DNA of 64,000 bases from Kordiimonas sediminis (GCF_014656395.1 NZ_BNCI01000001.1:620001-684000), one strand, 5' to 3'; shown: positions 8,294 to 17,920, numbered from the stretch's first letter. Numbers and translations: made by a program. The notes: generated from the sequence alone by a model not told the origin.

Positions 8294-10341
8294 GCCGGTG
8301 TCTCCACTTTCGCAGATGCCGCCGCAGTATCGCTGGATGGCTGCTTGGTGGCCTGATCCCCACCAGCGGTCTTTACGGATGCATGCTTCTTGCGGCCTTC
8401 CGGGCTGCCGATCCGCAGCCGACGGTCTGACAGGGACAATAGCCCCCCCAGCATCATCATGATTGACCCAACCCACAGACCAGAGATCATCGGCTTGAAA
8501 TAAAGACGCATGGACCACGCCCCGCCACCGGCAGATTCGCCGATCACTGCATACAGATCACCACTGAAAAGCGGTGTGATGGACGCTTCGGTCGTATTGG
8601 TAACCGGGTTAGTATAAACACGGTCTTCCGGTGTCAGCACTGTAATCAGCCTACCGTTTTCTGTGACATCAAGCGTCCCCCGTACCGCGGTATAATTTGG
8701 CCCGGTCGTACCTTCAACACTCTTGAGAGTAAAGACATAGTCGCCTACCTCCGCACCTTCTCCTGGTCGCAGGACAGTCAGTGTTTCATCGGTAAAGGCC
8801 TCGCTGACTGTCATGCCAAGAATAACAATCGCCAACCCGAAATGTGCGAACGCCATACCCCACGATGCCCGCGGCAAAGACCGCAATCTGCCAAAAGCCT
8901 TGCCCGGAGCCTTAAAGAGCTGGATGCGACCAGCAATCTCCAGAAGAACAGACACCGCAAGATAAAGCGCAAGCGCAAAACCAAAGGCCGTCATCACAAC
9001 GCCCGTACCTGCAGACAGGGTTAGGGCAATCCCCCCCAGAACCGCTGCCAGAAAGGCAGGCAATAATATTCGGGCCGCACGGGATAGATTGCCCCGCTTC
9101 CATGCCAGAAGGGGACCAAACCCAAGAGCAATCACAAGGGGCGACATCAACACCGCTGCCGCAAATTCAAAGAAAGGGGGTCCGACTGAAATCTGGCTAC
9201 CGTCAAAAGCCTCAAGCACCAGTGGATAAAGCGTACCAACCAGCACCACACCCGCAAAAGTCGACAGCAGAATATTGTTTAGCACCAGCGCGCTTTCGCG
9301 GCTGACCATGCCAAACAAACCGCCCGGCACCAGTGACGGTGCCCGCCAGGCATAGAGTGCAAGCGACCCGCCAATGACAAACGCCAAAAATCCGAGAATG
9401 AAAATACCGCGCGTCGGATCACTGGCAAACGCATGGACACTGACAACAACACCGGACCGGACGATAAATGTCCCCAACAGCGAAAGCGAAAAGGCAATGA
9501 TTGCAAGTAAAATAGTCCAGCTTTTCAGCGCATCGCGTTTTTCAACAACAATGGCAGAATGCAGCAGGGCTGTCGCAGCCAACCACGGCATAAAGCTGGC
9601 ATTTTCCACAGGATCCCAGAACCACCAGCCGCCCCAGCCAAGCTCGTAGTAAGCCCACCAGGACCCAAGAGCGATACCACCCGTAAGCAGCACCCACGCA
9701 GCCAGCGTCCATGGCCGGACCCAGCGCGCCCATGCGGGACTGACCTCGCCTTCGATCAGGGCAGCAACGGCAAAGGAAAAAGCGGCGCTTAGCCCCACAT
9801 AGCCAAGATACAGCATGGGCGGATGAAAGATAAGACCCGGGTCCTGCAGCAAGGGATTCAGGCCATTGCCTTCAATCGCAACAGGGTCAAGACGCTCAAA
9901 CGGATTACTGGTCGCAACGATGAACAGCAAAAACCCGAATCCGAGCAAATTCTGGACCGCAATGGCCCTGCTCTGAAAACGGAGCGGCAGTCTTTTACCG
10001 CGCAGGGCAACAGCGGCAGCAAACAGGCTTAACATCAAGGCCCACAACAATAAGCTGCCTTCATGATTACCCCAGGTGCCGGCAATTTTATACAGGAGCG
10101 GTTTGGCAGAATGGCTATTTGTCGCAACATTTAAGACGGAAAAGTCTGATATGACATAGCTGTACATAAGTGCGCCAAAAGCCACAATCATGCAGACAAA
10201 CTGCACATAGGCCATCCGACCGCCCAGTATCATCAGACGATCATCATTTCGGGCGATACCTACATGGGGAAACGTGGCACCAATAAGGGATGCAATCAGT
10301 GCCAGAATAACAGCAAAATGACCAATTTCTGCAATCATCAA
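8290..10341 (-). CDS. ccmF: CcmF, haem lyase subunit
   Basis: 683 residues with about fifteen membrane helices. The tryptophan-rich haem-handling motif W-G-G-W-W-F-W-D-P-V-E-N lies near residue 230, preceded by the W-G-N-H-E-G-S segment near residue 90. CcmF forms the haem lyase with CcmH and CcmI and joins haem delivered by CcmE to apocytochrome c. The C-terminus after the last helix is a short polar, alanine/threonine-rich tail. Six bases separate the start from the end of ccmE. Confidence 0.95.
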   Translation of the reverse strand: MMIAEIGHFAVILALIASLIGATFPHVGIARNDDRLMILGGRMAYVQFVCMIVAFGALMYSYVISDFSVLNVATNSHSAKPLLYKIAGTWGNHEGSLLLWALMLSLFAAAVALRGKRLPLRFQSRAIAVQNLLGFGFLLFIVATSNPFERLDPVAIEGNGLNPLLQDPGLIFHPPMLYLGYVGLSAAFSFAVAALIEGEVSPAWARWVRPWTLAAWVLLTGGIALGSWWAYYELGWGGWWFWDPVENASFMPWLAATALLHSAIVVEKRDALKSWTILLAIIAFSLSLLGTFIVRSGVVVSVHAFASDPTRGIFILGFLAFVIGGSLALYAWRAPSLVPGGLFGMVSRESALVLNNILLSTFAGVVLVGTLYPLVLEAFDGSQISVGPPFFEFAAAVLMSPLVIALGFGPLLAWKRGNLSRAARILLPAFLAAVLGGIALTLSAGTGVVMTAFGFALALYLAVSVLLEIAGRIQLFKAPGKAFGRLRSLPRASWGMAFAHFGLAIVILGMTVSEAFTDETLTVLRPGEGAEVGDYVFTLKSVEGTTGPNYTAVRGTLDVTENGRLITVLTPEDRVYTNPVTNTTEASITPLFSGDLYAVIGESAGGGAWSMRLYFKPMISGLWVGSIMMMLGGLLSLSDRRLRIGSPEGRKKHASVKTAGGDQATKQPSSDTAAASAKVETPA

Positions 10342-10347
10342 CTATCC

Positions 10348-10806
10348 CTATCCGCCAGGATGCACGCATGCATCCGTATTAGTTGGCATGGTCCCCGGCG
10401 GGGCATAATTTTCGTCATGTTTTGCCAAAACCGTTGTCGCGACAAAAACACCGTCTTCATTCAGCGCCCCTTCCGAGACGATGCCCTGCCCTTCGCGGAA
10501 CAGGTCAGGCAGCAAGCCTTTGAAAACGACCGGTACGTCCACAACACAGTCAGTGACGGTAAACTGATGGGTCAGCCCGTCTTCTGCTTTGCTGTATGAT
10601 TCCATCGCAACAAGCCCACCAAGGCGGAAATGCCGCCCCGGCTCCATCTGGCGTTCCTGAACGCCGCTTGGCTGCAGAAACAAACTCAGGCTGTCTTTAC
10701 CCATCGCAAAAAGAACCAGAAACACGGCAGCAAACAGAACAACAATACCGGTGATCATAACCAGTAAGCGTTGCTTTTTGCGTGTCTTCATACCGGACTT
10801 CGCCAT
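10348..10806 (-). CDS. ccmE: CcmE, haem chaperone
   Basis: 152 residues: a basic start, one membrane anchor (about residues 13-34), then the periplasmic beta-barrel. The haem-binding motif V-L-A-K-H-D-E-N-Y is present (H near residue 130), with the histidine that binds haem covalently and the nearby tyrosine ligand. CcmE takes haem from CcmC and delivers it to CcmF. The ATG at 10806 has a GAGGA site eight bases upstream, inside the end of ccmD. Confidence 0.95.
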   Translation of the reverse strand: MAKSGMKTRKKQRLLVMITGIVVLFAAVFLVLFAMGKDSLSLFLQPSGVQERQMEPGRHFRLGGLVAMESYSKAEDGLTHQFTVTDCVVDVPVVFKGLLPDLFREGQGIVSEGALNEDGVFVATTVLAKHDENYAPPGTMPTNTDACVHPGG

Positions 10807-10808
10807 TT

Positions 10809-10982
10809 TTAAAAATCCTCAACACGAGATTTACGGAGAGCTTTCAAGGCCTCTGCTTCCTTACGGGCTTTTTGCTGACCTAGTTTGGAGAAAACAGCAA
10901 CTGCCAGAAGAACCACAGTCACAATGCCGTAGGACAAGGCAATATAGCCACTATAGTCACCCGTATTCACAATTTCATTCAT
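10809..10982 (-). CDS. ccmD: CcmD, small membrane protein of haem export
   Basis: 57 residues: MNEIVNTGDYSGYIALSYGI then a hydrophobic stretch, then a positively charged helix rich in K, R, A and E. This is the standard CcmD layout: one helix with an N-terminal tyrosine-containing segment. CcmD helps release haem-loaded CcmE from the CcmABC complex. The gene is short and easily missed. It overlaps ccmC by four bases (ATGA at 10979-10982) and ends two bases before ccmE. Confidence 0.9.
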   Translation of the reverse strand: MNEIVNTGDYSGYIALSYGIVTVVLLAVAVFSKLGQQKARKEAEALKALRKSRVEDF

Positions 10983-11701
10983 GAACCACTTACCTCCTGA
11001 AGCCGAAGGACAGCTATCTTGCGTCTGTCAATTTCAAGCTTCATGCGCCAGAAAAAGACAATCACAAAATACGCCTGAAATGCGATCGCCATCATAAACA
11101 GCGGCCACAGCATACTGCCGTCAATGGTGGAACCATCAAGACGCATAACACTGGCTGGCTGATGCAGCGTGTTCCACCAATCAACGGAAAATTTGATAAT
11201 GGGAATATTCACACTGCCAACAAGGGCCAAAATCGCAGCAGCCCGCCCAGCCTTTTCTTCGTCGTCCATAGCCTGCCAGATCGCCATATACCCCAGATAC
11301 AGAAAGAAAAGAATCAGCACAGATGTCAGCCTGCCGTCCCATACCCAGTAGGTTCCCCACATGGGCTTGCCCCACAGTGCCCCGGTCACCAGTGCAAGCG
11401 CAGTGAACGCAGCACCTATTGGCGCGGCTGCCTTGCCCGCAATTTGCGCCAGTGGATGCCGCCACACAAGGGCAACAAAACTGGAGACGGCAATCACCAT
11501 ATAGGTAAACATCGACATCCAAGCAGCAGGCACATGCACGTACATGATCCGAACACTTTCACCCTGCTGATAATCAATAGGACTATCGAAGAACGCCAAA
11601 TACAGGCCGTAACCAAGCGTGCCGATAAATACCACAACGGCCCACGGCATGATCTTGTCTGCGAGGCGCACAAAACGCGCTGGATTGGCAAATATATGCA
11701 T
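10979..11701 (-). CDS. ccmC: CcmC, haem transfer protein
   Basis: 240 residues with six membrane helices. The tryptophan-rich motif W-G-T-Y-W-V-W-D-x-R-L-T-S and the flanking conserved histidines (H-V-P-A-A-W near residue 60) bind haem and load it on CcmE. I start at the ATG at 11701, which has an AGGAA site seven bases upstream. A TTG 45 bases further upstream lacks one. A gap of 117 bases separates it from ccmB, with no gene in it. Confidence 0.94.
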   Translation of the reverse strand: MHIFANPARFVRLADKIMPWAVVVFIGTLGYGLYLAFFDSPIDYQQGESVRIMYVHVPAAWMSMFTYMVIAVSSFVALVWRHPLAQIAGKAAAPIGAAFTALALVTGALWGKPMWGTYWVWDGRLTSVLILFFLYLGYMAIWQAMDDEEKAGRAAAILALVGSVNIPIIKFSVDWWNTLHQPASVMRLDGSTIDGSMLWPLFMMAIAFQAYFVIVFFWRMKLEIDRRKIAVLRLQEVSGS

Positions 11702-11818
11702 GAAGAAGTTCCTACCCTGAACAGCTACCAAGGGCAAGTGTGACAAACTGTCTTGCCCTGGAACACATCAAACCCAAACACCTTATATACGGACCACTAT
11801 ATGGTGCCACCTGTTTCA

Positions 11819-12496
11819 TTATTCCAGTGCCAGCCGGATAGCTGATGCTGATGCAATCGGCCCCAAAACAACCGCCACAAGCGTAATCGCCGACAACAGT
11901 GCCGTATGCGGCAGTACATCAAGCCCCATAATCGCAGCATCAATACCCGTTACACCGAAAATCAGGCTCGGTATATACAAGGGCAACACCAACAGCGACA
12001 ATAAAACGCCGCCCCGCCGCATCGCAACGGTTAGTGCTGCACCGATACTCCCAATAAAACTAAGTGCCAACGTCCCAATGGCAAGGGACAAAACCAATTG
12101 GACATAGCCTTCTGCCGGTAAATTCATCAGCAGCCCCAGCAAAGGGCTTAAAAGAACAAGGGGCAGGCTCGTTGAAATCCAGTGCGCCAGAATTTTTGCA
12201 ATCACGACAGGCAACAAGCCCGCCGGGGACAGAGCCAGGTCGTCCAGACTGCCGTCTTCATAGTCTGCCTGATACAGTCGGTCGAGACTAAGAAGACATG
12301 CCAGAAGTGCCACCACCCAGATCACGCCGGGTGCAATGCGCGTCAGCACCTGCGGTTCGGGGCCCACACCAAAAGGAAACAGGGTGACGGCGATAAAGAA
12401 GAAACTCAACGACATAGTTCCTGTGCCGCCTTGCGACCAGCCAAGACGCACATCCCGCATAATCACCGATATCATAATAGCGAAAGACGCGTTCAT
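11819..12496 (-). CDS. ccmB: CcmB, haem-exporter permease
   Basis: 225 residues with six membrane helices. The motif L-D-R-L-Y-Q-A-D-Y-E-D-G-S-L-D-D-L between helices 2 and 3 is the CcmB signature. It is the membrane part of the CcmABCD complex, which releases holo-CcmE at the cost of ATP. The ATG overlaps the ccmA stop by four bases (ATGA). Confidence 0.94.
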   Translation of the reverse strand: MNASFAIMISVIMRDVRLGWSQGGTGTMSLSFFFIAVTLFPFGVGPEPQVLTRIAPGVIWVVALLACLLSLDRLYQADYEDGSLDDLALSPAGLLPVVIAKILAHWISTSLPLVLLSPLLGLLMNLPAEGYVQLVLSLAIGTLALSFIGSIGAALTVAMRRGGVLLSLLVLPLYIPSLIFGVTGIDAAIMGLDVLPHTALLSAITLVAVVLGPIASASAIRLALE

Positions 12497-13188
12497 GCCC
12501 AGTCCTCCAGAAACGCTGAGGAGAACGGACCCGAATTGTCCGATGCTGGCGCAAAGGCTGAGACGTCAAAATCCGTACCCGCCGCTGCAACAGGATCATG
12601 CGTTGCCGCCAGTATGATCCCGCCTGACGCCAGCTTTTTCTCCATCAATCCCGCCAATGCATCTCGGTTTTTACTGTCCAGACCAACAGTAGGTTCATCC
12701 ATCAACCAAACAGGCCGGTCAATCAGACCAAACCGCATCAATGCGGCGCGGTGTTTCTGACCGCTGGAGAAATAACGAACAGGCTGATCAAGAAGACGGG
12801 ACAGGTCAAAATGCTCTGCAGTTTCAAGCAATCTTTCAACCGGGGCATCACGCCCAGTCATTATACGGCACAGGGCATCACAATTTTGCCGCAACGTCCA
12901 GATGGGCTTTAACGCATTCTGGTGCCCCAGATATAAAGCATAGGCGCTAAACGGAATATCGTGTTGCTGCAAAACTGTGCCGTCATAAGAAACTGTTCCA
13001 GAACTGGGGGCCAATAGCCCGCCAAGAATCCGAAGCAGGGTGGATTTGCCGCAGCCGTTCGCACCCTTCAAATACAGAAGATGTCCGGCTTTTACACGAA
13101 CCGACAGGCCTTCAAAAACAGGCCGCCCTCCACGCTGACACGCAAGACTATCCAAAACAAGTTCTATCATAGGCTGATCAATAGCCAT
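12493..13188 (-). CDS. ccmA: CcmA, ATPase of the haem-release ABC complex
   Basis: 231 residues, an ABC ATPase: Walker A G-A-N-G-C-G-K-S-T near residue 40, signature Y-F-S-S-G-Q-K-H-R, Walker B W-L-M-D-E-P-T. The S-S-G-Q variant is typical of CcmA. It powers release of haem-bound CcmE. It is the first gene of ccmABCDEFGHI and is divergent from the PLD gene, with only about 54 bases between the two starts, so promoters must overlap there. An alternative ATG at 13170 would shorten it by six residues. Confidence 0.93.
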   Translation of the reverse strand: MAIDQPMIELVLDSLACQRGGRPVFEGLSVRVKAGHLLYLKGANGCGKSTLLRILGGLLAPSSGTVSYDGTVLQQHDIPFSAYALYLGHQNALKPIWTLRQNCDALCRIMTGRDAPVERLLETAEHFDLSRLLDQPVRYFSSGQKHRAALMRFGLIDRPVWLMDEPTVGLDSKNRDALAGLMEKKLASGGIILAATHDPVAAAGTDFDVSAFAPASDNSGPFSSAFLEDWA

Positions 13189-13242
13189 TGCGGGCAAACT
13201 CAGCAACCCTTATATCAAATAACAGGACTATTCATCGGGGGT

Positions 13243-14718
13243 GTGCTTTTGCTGGATCTTATTCAGACAACATGGCCAGTCAGTGGCTTCTTGGCAATCG
13301 CGCTTCTGTGCGCTGTCTTGTTAGCCACGTCCCATATCCTGCGAACAAAAGACACTGTCAGTAGCGCCATCGCATGGATTGGCCTTGTCTGGCTGGCCCC
13401 TGTGTTTGGCCTGATTTTTTACTTCCTGTTTGGTATCAGCCGAATTAGACGCCGGGCCAGACGGTCCCGTGAACAGCGCGGTATGACAGTCAGGGAAGAA
13501 ACAGGCGACCCTTTTGGCGAAGAAGGCTCAGTAGATAAGTCACTGCCATTCCGCTGGCAGGTACATGACCAATTGGCTTCCCGTGTTTCGGGCATGCCCA
13601 TTACAAAAGACAATGCGCTAGAACCCCTTATCAGTGGTCGGGACGCTTACGATGCCATGATTGATGCGATCGATCAGGCCCATTCAACCATCATGCTAAC
13701 GAGCTACATCTTTCAGGCCGACCAGGCTGGCAGACGTTTTATCGCAGCACTGTTACGGGCGAAGGAACGCGGTGTTAAAATTCGGGTCCTTGTAGACGCC
13801 ATTGGTAACCTATACGGATTGAAGCCCGTGACCCCGCTGCTGCGCCGTAAGGGTATCAAAGTTGCTACTTTCAACCCGGCCCGTCTTTCCTGGCGTCTGG
13901 CGTTTTTCAATCTACGGACACACCGAAAAATCCTGATAACGGACGGTATTACGGGATTTACCGGCGGCATGAATATCCGCAAACACCATCTGGGGCACAC
14001 GGACAAGGACGGCAACCATGTCCCAAAGGTTCGGGATATTCATTTCAAGCTGACCGGTCCGATTGTAAGGCAGATGGTGGCCTGCTTTACCGATGACTGG
14101 TTCTACTCAACCAGCGAAGAACTTGACCCGGCGACATGGATGCCGCAAGTACCGAAACCAGTGGCAGAGGGTGTAGAGGCCAGAACGCTTCCCGATGGTC
14201 CTGATGACCCATTCGAGGTAACCGCCATGGTCATCGAAAGCGCGTTGGCGTCCGCCTACGAAAGTGCGAAAATCGTCACCCCTTATTTTATTCCGAGCGA
14301 ATCCTTAATTGCAGCCCTAAAGCAAGCTGCCCTGCGCGGCGTGAAAGTAGATATTGTCACGCCCAAAGTGTCTAACCTGCCGTTCTTCAGCCTTGTGTCG
14401 CTTGCCGGAATGCGGCAATTGATCGACAGTGACTGCAACATCTATCTATCACCAGAACCCTTTGATCATGCCAAACTGATGGTTGTTGACAAAAGCTGGG
14501 TCCTGTTTGGCTCCAGCAATTGGGATGCCCGTTCGCTACGGCTGAATTTTGAATTTAATGTTGAATGTTACGGTGGTGTGTTTGCAGAGACCATGGATAA
14601 CATCGCAGCAGCCAGAATTCAGGAAAGTACAAAACTGGACCTTAAGTCCTTGAAGAAAAGGCCAGGCTGGAAACGCATGCTTGGCAGGGTTTTATGGCTT
14701 GCCAGTCCCTATCTATAA
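13243..14718 (+). CDS. Cardiolipin synthase-like phospholipase D protein
   Basis: About 491 residues. Two N-terminal membrane helices (about residues 10-65) have the PLD-nuclease N-terminal pattern (T-V-S-S-A-I-A-W ... F-Y-F-L-F-G). Two HKD motifs follow, H-R-K-I-L-I-T-D and H-A-K-L-M-V-V-D, each followed by a G-G-M-N or G-S-S-N-W-D segment. This is the layout of bacterial ClsA-type enzymes, which join two phosphatidylglycerols at the inner membrane. The start is uncertain: GTG at 13243 is too close to the GGGGG run, and TTG at 13249 is better spaced. Longer forms would run into ccmA. Confidence 0.85.
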   Translation: MLLLDLIQTTWPVSGFLAIALLCAVLLATSHILRTKDTVSSAIAWIGLVWLAPVFGLIFYFLFGISRIRRRARRSREQRGMTVREETGDPFGEEGSVDKSLPFRWQVHDQLASRVSGMPITKDNALEPLISGRDAYDAMIDAIDQAHSTIMLTSYIFQADQAGRRFIAALLRAKERGVKIRVLVDAIGNLYGLKPVTPLLRRKGIKVATFNPARLSWRLAFFNLRTHRKILITDGITGFTGGMNIRKHHLGHTDKDGNHVPKVRDIHFKLTGPIVRQMVACFTDDWFYSTSEELDPATWMPQVPKPVAEGVEARTLPDGPDDPFEVTAMVIESALASAYESAKIVTPYFIPSESLIAALKQAALRGVKVDIVTPKVSNLPFFSLVSLAGMRQLIDSDCNIYLSPEPFDHAKLMVVDKSWVLFGSSNWDARSLRLNFEFNVECYGGVFAETMDNIAAARIQESTKLDLKSLKKRPGWKRMLGRVLWLASPYL

Positions 14719-14853
14719 TCTCGCATCCTGACTGCGCCGTATCATACGTCAGCGACCACTTGGTAAATATAAAAAGGAGTGATAGGCTGCATCCATGCAC
14801 CCCATACGCGCACTAGCATGAGTAAACGGGTGCCGTGGGGGAGTAAGTATATC

Positions 14854-15465
14854 ATGGGACTGTATGAAAATCATATTCTGCCAAAGGTGATCAATTTCAC
14901 CTGCGGACTGAAGCCAATCCGGTATCAGCGCAAGAAAGTCGTCCCGCACGCATCAGGAAAAGTCCTGGAAATCGGCATGGGAACCGGACTTAACATGCCC
15001 TATTATACCAAAGACAGCGTTGAGAGAATTTTTGGCCTGGAACCTAATCTGAAGTCCAGAGAGCTGGCTGAAGCCCCCATTCGAGACGCGGGTATTCCTG
15101 TCGACATGATTGGCTTGGACGGTCAGGACATCCCCCTTGATGACAACAGTGTCGATACGGTTGTTTTAACGTATACCTTATGCACCATACCGGACGCCGA
15201 GCGTGCAATGCGCGAGATGCGCCGCGTTTTAAAACCCGGTGGACGTTTGCTGTTCTCTGAACACGGCAAGGCGCCAGATGAAGCCGTCAGGAAATGGCAG
15301 GACCGTATCAATCCTGTCTGGAAAGCCCTGGCAGGTGGGTGCAATCTAAACCGGGACATACCAAGCCTGATTATCGCCGGGGGCTTTTCGATGGAAAAAC
15401 TGGACCAGCAATATATTCCCGGCCCGAAATTCGCAAACTACACTTATTGGGGATCTGCAACATGA
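14854..15465 (+). CDS. SAM-dependent methyltransferase (Methyltransf_11 type)
   Basis: 203 residues. The SAM-binding motif I is V-L-E-I-G-M-G-T-G-L-N near residue 38, an acidic F-G-L-E-P-N follows, and the post-I region has D-G-Q-D-I-P and V-L-K-P-G-G-R-L-L-F. I choose ATG at 14854 because M-G-L-Y-E-N-H-I-L-P is the common start of the family and a GGGGGAG site lies about eleven bases upstream. Earlier starts at 14779 and 14818 are weaker. It is translationally coupled to the next gene (ATGA). The substrate is unknown; relatives resemble phospholipid or quinone methyltransferases. Confidence 0.8.
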   Translation: MGLYENHILPKVINFTCGLKPIRYQRKKVVPHASGKVLEIGMGTGLNMPYYTKDSVERIFGLEPNLKSRELAEAPIRDAGIPVDMIGLDGQDIPLDDNSVDTVVLTYTLCTIPDAERAMREMRRVLKPGGRLLFSEHGKAPDEAVRKWQDRINPVWKALAGGCNLNRDIPSLIIAGGFSMEKLDQQYIPGPKFANYTYWGSAT

Positions 15466-15992
15466 TCAAAGCATACCTTTCTAAATCATTTTCTGTCCTT
15501 CTTTCCATTATTCTGATTACAGGTTTTGCCGTCACCAGTCTGCAGGCAGACGACAAAGAAGCGGTCCAGACACTGTATCTTGTTCGCCATGCCGAGAAAG
15601 TTGCGGACGGCTCACGGGACCCTGCACTAACTAAACTGGGCCAAACCCGTGCCAAATGGTTGGCGATGTATTTTGCCGGCAAAAAACTGGATGCTGTTTA
15701 CAGCAGCAACACTACACGGACACGGGAAACAGCTGCCCCCACAGCAGAGCTCAAAAATCTGACTATTGAACTATATAACCCGGCTGACCTAAAAGGCATT
15801 GCGCAAACGGTGACTAAGGCCGGTCACACGGCGCTTATTGTCGGGCACAGCAACACCACCCCAATTCTGGCAAACCATTTGACAGGGGCGGTTCTTGAAG
15901 AGCTGGATGAGCGTACTTATTCCCTGATCTTTGTTGTCACACGATACAGTGACGGCACAGCAGGCATCAGAATTGATGAAAGCCAGCCATAA
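15462..15992 (+). CDS. Secreted histidine phosphatase (phosphoglycerate mutase-like)
   Basis: 176 residues. The signal peptide ends near S-L-Q-A-D. The catalytic L-V-R-H-A-E-K holds the phosphorylated histidine, and the second conserved histidine is in I-V-G-H-S-N-T. Arginines in S-S-N-T-T-R-T-R-E-T complete the site. It is a small periplasmic member of the SixA/GpmB-like histidine phosphatase group. It starts inside the stop of the methyltransferase gene (15462-15465), so the two are made together. The substrate is unknown. Confidence 0.85.
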   Translation: MIKAYLSKSFSVLLSIILITGFAVTSLQADDKEAVQTLYLVRHAEKVADGSRDPALTKLGQTRAKWLAMYFAGKKLDAVYSSNTTRTRETAAPTAELKNLTIELYNPADLKGIAQTVTKAGHTALIVGHSNTTPILANHLTGAVLEELDERTYSLIFVVTRYSDGTAGIRIDESQP

Positions 15993-16073
15993 AGACAACC
16001 GTGCAACCGCGTTTACAGTGTCTCGACCATCTGGGCCGCTTATCTGCGGCCTTATGCGTATCGCAGATCAACG

Positions 16074-16910
16074 ATGACAGCTAAGCTCCGAAAATATACA
16101 GGCGGACGGTCTCTGATTTGCCTAGCTCTCTGCCTGGTTTTTCCGCCCCGTCTATCTGCTGGCCCACCATCAGACATGCCACAGCCCTGCCTCACAGGTA
16201 TTGTTTCAACTGTAATATCCGGGGACAGACTGGTACTTGACGGCAAAACCGTTCAACTGTTGGACATAAAGGCGCCAGAGTATCATGAACCTGATACCGC
16301 CTATACAACATGGCCCCACGGCGCCCAGTCAAGAGCTGCGCTGGCTGACATCACAAACGGGAAAACCGTCACCGCGCTCTGTCATGAAAAAGCATTGTTG
16401 CCAGACGGCACGCCTGTGGTCTCTCTCTTCACCGAGGACGATACCGGGAACACTGTCCATATTCAGCAGTTTCTGATCAAGAGCGGCCATGCTTTCGTCT
16501 GGCCATCCTCAAGAAATCAGGTGCAACTCGCCGTCCTCTACAGGCTGGAAGAAGAAGCACGATTGCAGAAGAAAGGCCTGTGGGCCTCAGAGCACTACCA
16601 TCCCCGACAAGTACCAGATGACTTTCTGCAAGCGGGGCGTTTTATGCTGGTGCATGGCACCGTTCAGTCCAGCCAAACGGTAAAAGCGACCCATTATCTG
16701 AATTTTGGGGCAGACTGGCGCAAGGATTTCACCGCGGAACTTCCCAGAAGGATTTGGCAGGACATTCCAGACGGCGAGTCGTTCACAGGAAAAAATATCG
16801 AGGTACGCGGCTGGGTTGACCTGCGTGGAGGCCCCCGCATTCTGGTGCGCAACCCCTATCAAATACGATTACTGAATCAACCGGCGAACATTGAAGCAAA
16901 ACCGGACTAG
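16074..16910 (+). CDS. Secreted thermonuclease (SNase)-like protein
   Basis: 278 residues. A hydrophobic signal sequence covers residues 12-30. The SNase-like fold is seen as V-I-S-G-D-R-L-V-L-D-G-K (D of the calcium site), L-L-D-I-K-A-P-E (in place of the usual R-x-x-x-I-D-A-P-E), and L-Q-K-K-G-L-W near residue 170. A C-terminal half of about 100 residues carries W-R-K-D-F-T and G-W-V-D-L-R-G-G-P, a pattern common in alphaproteobacterial SNase proteins. The catalytic arginine of the first motif is not evident, so nuclease activity is uncertain. It converges on rpoH, 13 bases apart. Confidence 0.75.
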   Translation: MTAKLRKYTGGRSLICLALCLVFPPRLSAGPPSDMPQPCLTGIVSTVISGDRLVLDGKTVQLLDIKAPEYHEPDTAYTTWPHGAQSRAALADITNGKTVTALCHEKALLPDGTPVVSLFTEDDTGNTVHIQQFLIKSGHAFVWPSSRNQVQLAVLYRLEEEARLQKKGLWASEHYHPRQVPDDFLQAGRFMLVHGTVQSSQTVKATHYLNFGADWRKDFTAELPRRIWQDIPDGESFTGKNIEVRGWVDLRGGPRILVRNPYQIRLLNQPANIEAKPD

Positions 16911-16923
16911 GACAAGCTAACCA

Positions 16924-17790
16924 TCAATACGACGGAACATTCACATTCAGCAGAGCATCTTTCAGTTTTCTCAGGGCCTGATTCTCCAGTTGTCGGACCC
17001 GTTCCTTGGAAACCCCCAGACGTTCACCCAGCGCAGACAATGTCTGGGTTTCATCACATAACCGTCTATTTTCGATGATATAGCTTTCCCGTTCATTCAA
17101 ACTGGACATGGCCTTTTCAAGCATCTGTTTTACCTTTGATGCATCCATGCTTTTTTCAATGATTTCATCCGGACGCGGTGCGTCTGATACCAGCAAATCC
17201 TGCCATTCCTGTGTGCGCTCACCCGCAATCATTGTGTTGAGGGAGCTGTCGACGCCGGACAAGCGGCCATCCATCATTTCCACATCCAGCACCCGAACGC
17301 CAATTTCCGACGCAACTTTCTGTCGGTCTTCCAAGGACATAGGGGCATCCTTATGCAGGCCCAGTTTTGTCTTCAACCTGCGCAGATTGAAAAACAGCGC
17401 CTTGTGGGCGGCTGTTGTGCCAGTGCGGACAATCGACCAGTTCCGTAGCACATAATCCTGGATTGATGCCCGAACCCACCAGGTAGCATAGGTGGAAAAA
17501 CGGACGTCTCTTGCTGGATCAAACCGGCGGGCCGCTTCGAGAAGACCAACCGTACCTTCCTGAATCAAGTCGGCCTGCGGCAATCCATAATGCCGAAACT
17601 TTCTGGCAATCGAAATGGATAATCGAAGATATGCCTCGGTTAAATCCTTCAAGGCTTGTGGGTCGCCGTAATCATGCCAACGCGTCGCAAGATCCAGTTC
17701 CCGTTCCTTTGTTAGCAAATCGGTATTCATCGCATGCCGGACAACTTTGCGCTCATACCCATTCAGTGCGTTGTGTGCTGTCATACCCAT
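16924..17790 (-). CDS. rpoH: RNA polymerase sigma-32 factor
   Basis: 288 residues with sigma-70 family regions 2 (D-L-I-Q-E-G-T-V-G-L-L ... F-S-T-Y-A-T-W-W-V-R), 3 and 4 (G-V-S-K-E-R-V-R-Q-L-E near the end). The RpoH box K-A-L-F-F-N-L-R-R lies near residue 130 and identifies heat-shock sigma factors. I use ATG at 17790, nine bases after AAAGGA, not the GTG at 17796. Alphaproteobacteria often have two rpoH genes; this one, next to carD and fdxA, could be either. Confidence 0.93.
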   Translation of the reverse strand: MGMTAHNALNGYERKVVRHAMNTDLLTKERELDLATRWHDYGDPQALKDLTEAYLRLSISIARKFRHYGLPQADLIQEGTVGLLEAARRFDPARDVRFSTYATWWVRASIQDYVLRNWSIVRTGTTAAHKALFFNLRRLKTKLGLHKDAPMSLEDRQKVASEIGVRVLDVEMMDGRLSGVDSSLNTMIAGERTQEWQDLLVSDAPRPDEIIEKSMDASKVKQMLEKAMSSLNERESYIIENRRLCDETQTLSALGERLGVSKERVRQLENQALRKLKDALLNVNVPSY

Positions 17791-17920
17791 TCCCACCCAT
17801 CCTTTATATTGCGTGAAATGTACCTTATGGATTTCTTACGGACGCAACAGGTTAACGGATTATTAACAAGTCCAACAATTATTACTGATATAGTCAAGTA
17901 TAAAGTTTCATTGGGAAAAT

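Noticed and set aside
11702-11818. Missing gene between ccmB and ccmC
   Set aside because: 117 bases with no open frame or ribosome site; the ccm set is complete without it.
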